From the NCBI GenBank assembly GCA_003245395.1, contig QKDF01000008.1, positions 1 through 16,899 on the forward strand: a stretch of DNA of 16,899 nucleotides, in the 5' to 3' direction. Shown here piece by piece: positions 12,428 through 16,899 of the stretch. The position numbers and the translations under genes are program-made. This stretch comes from Clostridia bacterium. GTDB taxonomy: Bacteria; Bacillota; Clostridia; Oscillospirales; Oscillospiraceae. How positions within the stretch are numbered: the first letter of the stretch is position 1; each line of letters starts with the position of its first letter. The notes under the pieces are model-generated. The model searched no databases, had not been told where the DNA came from, and saw nothing but the letters and a program-made list of their open reading frames with translations.

Positions 12428-13591
12428 ATGCCGCAGCCGCTTTCCGACAAAACCGCCAGCTTTACAGACTCCATTATCCGGCGGATGACCCGCATTTCCC
12501 TGAAATATAATGCCGTCAACCTCTCCCAGGGTTTCCCGGACTTTGATCCCCCCAAGGAAATTCTGGATCGGCTGGCCGAGGTGGCCCATGAGGGTCCGCA
12601 TCAGTATTCCATCACCTGGGGTGCTCAAAACTTCCGGGAAGCTCTCGCCGAAAAGCAGAGCCGCCTGATGGGGCACACCATCAACCCGGACAGTGAGATC
12701 GTCGCTACCTGCGGCTCCACTGAAGCGATGATGTGCGCCGTGATGACGGTGGCAAATCCCGGCGACAAGATCGTGGTTTTCTCCCCCTTTTATGAAAACT
12801 ACGGCGCGGACGCCATTCTCTCCGGCGCGGAGCCCATCTACGTACCCCTCAAGCCCCCCGCGTTCACTTTCGACCCCGACGAACTGGAGGACGCCTTCCG
12901 CCAGCACCCCAAGGCACTGATCCTGTGCAACCCCTCCAACCCCTGCGGTCGGGTTTTCACCCGGGAGGAGCTGCTGACCATTGCGGAGCTGGCCACCAAG
13001 TACGACGTATACGTTATCACCGACGAGGTATACGAGCACATTGTCTATACCCCCCATCAGCACACTTATTTTGCCTCCCTGCCCGGAATGTGGAACCGGA
13101 CGCTCTCCTGCTCCTCTTTGTCCAAGACCTACTCCATCACCGGCTGGCGTCTGGGCTACATCATTGCCCCCGCGGACATTGTGGACCGGGCCAAAAAGGT
13201 TCATGACTTCCTGACTGTGGGCTGCGCCGCCCCGCTGCAGGAGGCGGTCATCCCGGGTCTGAAGTTCGGGCAGGACTACTATAACGCCCTGCTGGCCAAA
13301 TATGCCCACAAAAAGGAGCTGTTCCTGAAGGGCCTGGACGATCTGGGCCTTACCCACAACGATCCGGAGGGCGCCTATTATGTGATGGTGGATATCTCTG
13401 AATTCGGCTATGAGAGCGACCTGCAGTTCTGCAAAAACCTTGCCCGTGAGGTGGGCATTGGCGCTGTGCCCGGCTCCAGCTTCTTCCGGGAGCCGGAGAA
13501 CCGTTACATCCGCTTCCACTTCGCCAAGAGTGACGAGACCCTCAACGACGCCCTGAACCGCCTGGAGCTGATCGGAAAGCTGAAGCGGTAA
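12428..13591 (+). CDS. PLP-dependent class I/II aminotransferase (methionine/glutamine transaminase-like)
   Basis: A 387-residue fold-type I aminotransferase. The PLP-binding lysine is K233 in SLSKTYSITGWRLGY. D199 (VITDEVYEHIVY) and N171 (LCNPSNPCGRV) contact the cofactor, and the substrate-carboxylate Arg is in NRYIRFHFAK near the C-terminus. The opening NLSQGFPDFDPP is characteristic of the YbdL/kynurenine-glutamine transaminase group, which often uses methionine, glutamine or aromatic amino acids; the exact substrate is not determined. AAAGGAG lies eight bases before the ATG. It is monocistronic, with its own promoter and a strong terminator. The frame can be extended to a GTG at 12419, but that falls inside the ribosome binding site. 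Confidence 0.92.
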   Translation: MPQPLSDKTASFTDSIIRRMTRISLKYNAVNLSQGFPDFDPPKEILDRLAEVAHEGPHQYSITWGAQNFREALAEKQSRLMGHTINPDSEIVATCGSTEAMMCAVMTVANPGDKIVVFSPFYENYGADAILSGAEPIYVPLKPPAFTFDPDELEDAFRQHPKALILCNPSNPCGRVFTREELLTIAELATKYDVYVITDEVYEHIVYTPHQHTYFASLPGMWNRTLSCSSLSKTYSITGWRLGYIIAPADIVDRAKKVHDFLTVGCAAPLQEAVIPGLKFGQDYYNALLAKYAHKKELFLKGLDDLGLTHNDPEGAYYVMVDISEFGYESDLQFCKNLAREVGIGAVPGSSFFREPENRYIRFHFAKSDETLNDALNRLELIGKLKR

Positions 13592-13607
13592 CTGAAGTGA
13601 TCTTCTT

Positions 13608-13641
13608 GTCCCCGCCGGAGATGCCGGCGGGGACGTTTTTT
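13608..13641 (+). terminator. Intrinsic terminator of the aminotransferase gene
   Basis: An 11-bp stem GTCCCCGCCGG (13608-13618) and CCGGCGGGGAC (13624-13634), with a 5-nt loop, is followed by GTTTTTT. Confidence 0.92.
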
Positions 13642-13654
13642 CGTCAAAAAGTCC

Positions 13655-13666
13655 GTAAACGTTTCC
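13655..13666. promoter_or_regulatory. Upstream LacI-type operator-like site
   Basis: GTAAACGTTTCC contains the AAACGTTT core of LacI-family operators (sugar regulators and related catabolite sites). One half is less perfect than in the downstream site. Confidence 0.6.
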
Positions 13667-13708
13667 ACAAAAATACTATACAAAATACACTAAATATTTT
13701 TGTTGCGA

Positions 13709-13724
13709 TTTACAAAATTGTAAA
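13709..13724. repeat. AT-rich inverted repeat upstream of the sugar transporter operon
   Basis: TTTACAA and TTGTAAA form a 7-bp inverted repeat with a 2-bp centre, in an AT-rich stretch between the two LacI-type sites. It could be another regulator site or chance in AT-rich DNA. Confidence 0.35.
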
Positions 13725-13740
13725 AATGTTTCAAATTCCC

Positions 13741-13770
13741 TTTGCATTTCCAGGCAATGTGCGCTACCAT
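13741..13770 (+). promoter_or_regulatory. Candidate promoter for the sugar transporter operon
   Basis: TTTGCA (13741-13746) and TACCAT (13765-13770) are 18 bp apart. Both boxes are weak. The predicted start near 13777 would place the perfect operator at 13786 just downstream. This is the best candidate I see, not a strong one. Confidence 0.35.
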
Positions 13771-13785
13771 AGAAACAGAACAGGT

Positions 13786-13799
13786 TGGAAACGTTTCCA
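13786..13799. promoter_or_regulatory. Perfect LacI-type operator (TGGAAACGTTTCCA)
   Basis: A 14-bp perfect palindrome TGGAAACGTTTCCA lies about 70 bp before the binding-protein start codon and downstream of the candidate promoter. Its form and position fit repression by a LacI-family sugar regulator. No such regulator is encoded in the window. Confidence 0.78.
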
Positions 13800-13867
13800 T
13801 TATATCGATTACCCGATGTCTCTTGCGTCAACGGAAAAACCATTTTATAATTGGGAGGAATATGAAC

Positions 13868-15196
13868 ATGAAGAACAGATGGTTGTCTCTGGGTCTTTGC
13901 GGTATCATGACGGCTTCCCTGCTGGCCGGATGCGGCTCGAACAGCAGTACGGCAAGCTCCGCCGGCAGTGCCTCCGCCTCCGCGTCAGGTTCCGCCGCGG
14001 CAAGCGGAAAAGTTTACTACCTCAACTTCAAGCCCGAGCAGGATCAGCAGTGGCAGGATCTTGCAGCCAAGTACACTCAGGAAACCGGTATACCGGTCAC
14101 CGTGGTCACTGCCGCCTCCGGCCAGTACGAAACCACGCTGACCGCCGAGATGGGCAAGTCTGACGCCCCCACGCTGTTCCAGGTGAACGGCCCCGTGGGT
14201 CTGAAAAACTGGAAAGACTACTGCTATGACCTCTCCGGCTCTGACGTCTACAAGCAGCTGACCTCCGACGACTTCGCCCTGAAGGACGGCAGCGCCGTGG
14301 ACGGCATCGCTTACGTCATCGAGACCTACGGCATCATCTATAACAAGGCTCTGCTGGAGAAGTCCGGCCACAGCGTCAGCGAGATCACCAATTTCGCCAG
14401 CCTCAAGTCCGTGGTGGATGATATCACCGCCAACTCCAGCAAGCTGGGCTTTGCCGCCTTCACCTCCGCCGGCATGGACGGCAGCTCCGACTGGCGCTTC
14501 AAGACCCATCTGGCCAACCTGCCCATCTACTATGAGTACAAGGCCGACGGTATCGGCTTCACCGACGCCATCAAGGGCACATACCTGGACAATTACCGCC
14601 AGATCTGGGATCTGTACATCAACAACTCCACCTGCAGCCCCAAGGATCTGTCCGCCAAGACCGGCGACGACGCCGTGTCCGAGTTCGTCAACGGCAAGGC
14701 CGTGTTCTATCAGAACGGCACCTGGGCCTATAACGACATCAAGAGCGTAGGCGACGACAATCTGGGCATGCTGCCCATCTACATCGGCGCACAGGGTGAG
14801 GAGAATCAGGGCCTGTGCACCGGCTCGGAAAACTATTGGTGCGTGAATAAGAACGCCCCCGCCGAGGACATTCAGGCCACCCTGGACTTCCTGAATTGGG
14901 TCGTGACCTCCGACGAGGGCACCACCGCCCTGGCGCAGGACATGGGCTTTGTCAGCCCCTTCAAGGCCGCCAAGGAATCCACCAATCCGCTGGTCAAGAT
15001 CGCCAACCAGTACATTGCCGACGGCAAGACCTCTGTTGACTGGTGCTTCGCAACCATGCCCTCCGAGGAGTGGAAAAACGGCGTGGGCTCCGCCCTCACC
15101 GCGTACGCCGCCGATCAGACCGATGCCAAGTGGGCCGCCGTGGTCTCCGCTTTCGTGGACGGCTGGGCCTCCGAAGCCAAGCTGGCCAACGGCTGA
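13868..15196 (+). CDS. Carbohydrate ABC transporter substrate-binding lipoprotein
   Basis: A 442-residue extracellular solute-binding protein of the MalE-like family 1, anchored to the outer face of the membrane. The signal peptide MKNRWLSLGLCGIMTASLLAGC has lipobox LAGC with Cys22, followed by a Ser/Ala-rich linker and then the binding domain (VYYLNFKPEQDQQWQDLAAKY, a VTVVTAASGQYETTL strand, YGIIYNKALLEKSG, and later YQNGTWAYNDI and LCTGSENYWCVNK). GGGAGG lies nine bases before the ATG at 13868; the ATG at 13862 is too close to it. It is followed by two permease genes, and the exact sugar is unknown. Two LacI-type operators lie upstream. Confidence 0.93.
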   Translation: MKNRWLSLGLCGIMTASLLAGCGSNSSTASSAGSASASASGSAAASGKVYYLNFKPEQDQQWQDLAAKYTQETGIPVTVVTAASGQYETTLTAEMGKSDAPTLFQVNGPVGLKNWKDYCYDLSGSDVYKQLTSDDFALKDGSAVDGIAYVIETYGIIYNKALLEKSGHSVSEITNFASLKSVVDDITANSSKLGFAAFTSAGMDGSSDWRFKTHLANLPIYYEYKADGIGFTDAIKGTYLDNYRQIWDLYINNSTCSPKDLSAKTGDDAVSEFVNGKAVFYQNGTWAYNDIKSVGDDNLGMLPIYIGAQGEENQGLCTGSENYWCVNKNAPAEDIQATLDFLNWVVTSDEGTTALAQDMGFVSPFKAAKESTNPLVKIANQYIADGKTSVDWCFATMPSEEWKNGVGSALTAYAADQTDAKWAAVVSAFVDGWASEAKLANG

Positions 15197-15213
15197 TTCA
15201 CCGTATTCCTTCC

Positions 15214-15240
15214 AACAGGGGGAGCTCCGCTCCCCCTGTT
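15214..15240 (+). other. Intercistronic hairpin between binding protein and permease genes
   Basis: A 12-bp perfect stem AACAGGGGGAGC (15214-15225), loop tcc, and GCTCCCCCTGTT (15229-15240). It has no following T run, so it is not a clear terminator. A stable hairpin here could protect the upstream mRNA from 3' exonucleases, giving more binding protein than permease, as known for other binding-protein-dependent operons. Confidence 0.75.
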
Positions 15241-15272
15241 GTTCCACCCGGCTGCCGTAAGGGAGTGTTTCT

Positions 15273-16124
15273 ATGGAAAAAGCATTGAAAAAGTATTCCC
15301 CTGTGTTCATCCTGCCCACCCTGGCCGCGTTTATCATCGGCTTCCTCTATCCGTTCTGCCAGGGCCTGTACCTCTCCTTCTGCAAATTCACCACCGTGCG
15401 GGATGCAGCGTGGGTGGGACTGTCCAACTACGCCAAGGTCTTTGCCGACGCATCCTTCGGCAATGCATTCCGGTTCACCGTGGCGTTTGCCGTGGTGTCC
15501 ACGCTGCTGATCAATGTCTTGGCCTTTACGCTGGCGTTGGTGCTGACTCGCGGCATCCGGGGCACCAATGCCTTCCGGACCGTGTTTTTCATGCCCAACC
15601 TGATCGGCGGCATCGTCCTGGGCTATATCTGGCAGATTCTCATCAACGGCGTACTGTCCAACCTGGCAAAGCCGCTGCTGGCGCTCAACACCGCCGCGGG
15701 CTACTGGGGTCTGATCATCCTAATGTGCTGGCAGCAGATCGGCTATATGATGATCATCTATATTGCGGGATTACAGAGCATTCCGGGCGCTCTGACGGAG
15801 GCCGCCGAGATCGACGGCGCCAATTCCTGGCAGATTCTCTGGAAGGTAAAACTGCCCATGGTGATGCCCGCCGTCACCATCTGCCTGTTTCTCACCCTGA
15901 CCAATTCTTTCAAACTGTTTGATCAGAACCTGGCCCTCACCGGCGGCGAGCCTAATCACGCCACCGAGTTGCTGGCCCTGAATATCTACAACACCTTCTA
16001 CGCCCGCTCCGGGCCGCAGTGGAAGGGCATCGGCCAGTCCAAGGCCGTGATCTTCTTCATTCTGGTGGTGGTCATTGCGCTCGTTCAGCTGCGCTCCACC
16101 CGTTCCAGGGAGGTGCAGCAATGA
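15273..16124 (+). CDS. Sugar ABC transporter permease, MalF/UgpA type
   Basis: A 283-residue inner-membrane permease with about six transmembrane segments (for example about 12-32, 68-90, 108-125, 143-165, 198-218 and 258-275). The cytoplasmic EAA loop that docks the ATPase is at about 176-195: EAAEIDGANSWQILWKVKLP. The start ATG follows AAGGGAG. The stop overlaps the start of the second permease by 4 nt. With the lipoprotein and the second permease it forms a carbohydrate import system; no ATPase gene is in the window, as is usual for operons sharing an MsmK-type ATPase. Confidence 0.94.
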   Translation: MEKALKKYSPVFILPTLAAFIIGFLYPFCQGLYLSFCKFTTVRDAAWVGLSNYAKVFADASFGNAFRFTVAFAVVSTLLINVLAFTLALVLTRGIRGTNAFRTVFFMPNLIGGIVLGYIWQILINGVLSNLAKPLLALNTAAGYWGLIILMCWQQIGYMMIIYIAGLQSIPGALTEAAEIDGANSWQILWKVKLPMVMPAVTICLFLTLTNSFKLFDQNLALTGGEPNHATELLALNIYNTFYARSGPQWKGIGQSKAVIFFILVVVIALVQLRSTRSREVQQ

Positions 16125-16899
16125 AAACTCGTCAATCCCACGGAAATCTGGTTTGGACCATGTTCCTGACCGTCGTTTCCGTGCTGTATCTTTACCCCAT
16201 CGTGATGGTACTGATGAACTCCTTCAAGGTGGAGACCGCCATTACGACCAACAGCGCTTTTACTTTGCCCGACGCCGCCACTTTCGCCGGCCTGGCCAAC
16301 TATGTCAACGCCATCGGAGCCAAGGGCTTTCTCGTCTCCTTTGGCTACACTCTGTTCATCACCGTGTCTTCGGTGGCGCTGATTCTGCTGTGCTGTTCCA
16401 TGTGCGCATGGTACATCACCCGAGTCAACAGCGTAGTGTCCAAGGCAATCTATTATCTGTGTGTATTTTCCATGGTGGTACCGTTCCAGATGGTAATGTT
16501 CACTCTGTCTCAGACAGCGGATCGCCTGCGTCTGAACACCCCCTGGAACATCTGCATTATCTATCTGGGCTTCGGCGCGGGGCTGGCGGTGTTCATGTTC
16601 TGCGGCTTCATGCGCTCCATCCCCATCGAGATCGAGGAAGCCGCCATGATTGACGGCTGCAATCCCATTCAGACCTATTTCTATGTGGTGTTCCCCATTC
16701 TCCGGCCCACCATGATCTCCGTGGCCATTCTGGAGGCCATGTGGGTGTGGAATGACTATCTGCTGCCCACACTGGTGCTTAATATACAGAAGTACAAGAC
16801 CATCTCCATGCTGATCCAATACTTCCGCGGCAGCTACGGCCGGGTGGAAATGGGTCCCATGATGGCCTGCATTATGCTGACGGTTTTCCCCATCGTGGT
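16121..16899 (+). CDS. Sugar ABC transporter permease, MalG/UgpE type (cut by window edge)
   Basis: The open frame runs from the ATG at 16121 to the end of the window (259 codons visible). GGGAGG precedes the start, which overlaps the previous stop (ATGA). Recognisable MalG-like features are the first transmembrane segment with LYLYPIVMVLMNSFK, several more hydrophobic segments, and the EAA loop EEAAMIDGCNPIQTYFYVVFPILRP near residues 173-195. Most of the protein is present (the family averages 270-300 residues). It pairs with the upstream permease. Confidence 0.93.
   Translation, partial: MKTRQSHGNLVWTMFLTVVSVLYLYPIVMVLMNSFKVETAITTNSAFTLPDAATFAGLANYVNAIGAKGFLVSFGYTLFITVSSVALILLCCSMCAWYITRVNSVVSKAIYYLCVFSMVVPFQMVMFTLSQTADRLRLNTPWNICIIYLGFGAGLAVFMFCGFMRSIPIEIEEAAMIDGCNPIQTYFYVVFPILRPTMISVAILEAMWVWNDYLLPTLVLNIQKYKTISMLIQYFRGSYGRVEMGPMMACIMLTVFPIV

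Noticed and set aside
12407..13519. A 370-codon open frame on minus opposite the aminotransferase
   Set aside because: Same reason: the plus-strand frame has all aminotransferase catalytic residues and a good ribosome binding site, while the minus frame shows none.
13985..15337. A 450-codon open frame on minus opposite the binding-protein gene
   Set aside because: It is rich in Gly/Val/Ala/His with no family-like motifs, has no ribosome binding site or promoter, and lies wholly opposite a well-supported lipoprotein gene. It is the usual antisense frame in GC-rich codon-biased DNA.
1..16899. Search by eye for CRISPR repeats, tRNA genes, transposase genes and attachment sites
   Set aside because: Nothing convincing was seen. 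The gene content is ordinary chromosomal with no sign of a mobile element.

Overview
The window looks like chromosome from a moderately GC-rich, Gram-positive anaerobe-type Firmicute. My best guess is Clostridia, Oscillospirales-like, probably gut-associated. This rests on strong GGAGG-type ribosome binding sites, sigma-A-like promoters, an M-box magnesium riboswitch, compact operons, Clostridia-like protein sequences and AAACGTTT LacI-type operators. No tRNA, rRNA, CRISPR array, insertion sequence or phage gene was seen. The taxonomy is inference from sequence style only.

Layout. (1) 1-1007, minus: radC followed by the start of uvrB (DNA repair), with a promoter at 1002-1030. (2) 1097-2864, plus: promoter, M-box riboswitch, rho-independent terminator and mgtE, the classic Mg2+-controlled magnesium channel arrangement. 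(3) 2875-4083: an orphan PhnD-like lipoprotein on minus, and on plus a small cupin gene with a stand-alone HPt-domain gene. Their promoters face each other and lie among the arms of an inverted repeat. (4) 4944-6914, minus: a four-gene, translationally overlapping unit of a membrane-anchored MerR regulator, a small two-helix membrane protein resembling the regulator's own membrane tail, a YbjQ/UPF0145 protein and a metallo-beta-lactamase-fold protein. The regulator's promoter has a 19-bp spacer, as MerR-controlled promoters do. (5) 6965-9645, plus: mutY, then tdk and a PflX-like radical SAM gene with a 4-nt overlap. (6) 9695-11588, minus: mtnA and deoD, a nucleoside/methylthioadenosine salvage pair with its own promoter. 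(7) 11612-12306, minus: a nitroreductase gene with a long GC-rich leader that can be drawn as a three-way junction. (8) 12348-13641, plus: a class I aminotransferase of the methionine/glutamine-transaminase-like group. (9) 13655-16899, plus: a sugar ABC transporter operon (binding lipoprotein, two MalF/MalG-type permeases, the second cut by the window edge), preceded by two LacI-type operators and with a hairpin between the binding-protein and permease genes.

Most genes are ordinary housekeeping or transport genes. The parts least explained by known systems are the membrane-MerR unit with its duplicated membrane tail, the cupin-HPt pair, the mtnA-deoD pair with a DeoD lacking the usual N-terminal histidine, and the structured nitroreductase leader.
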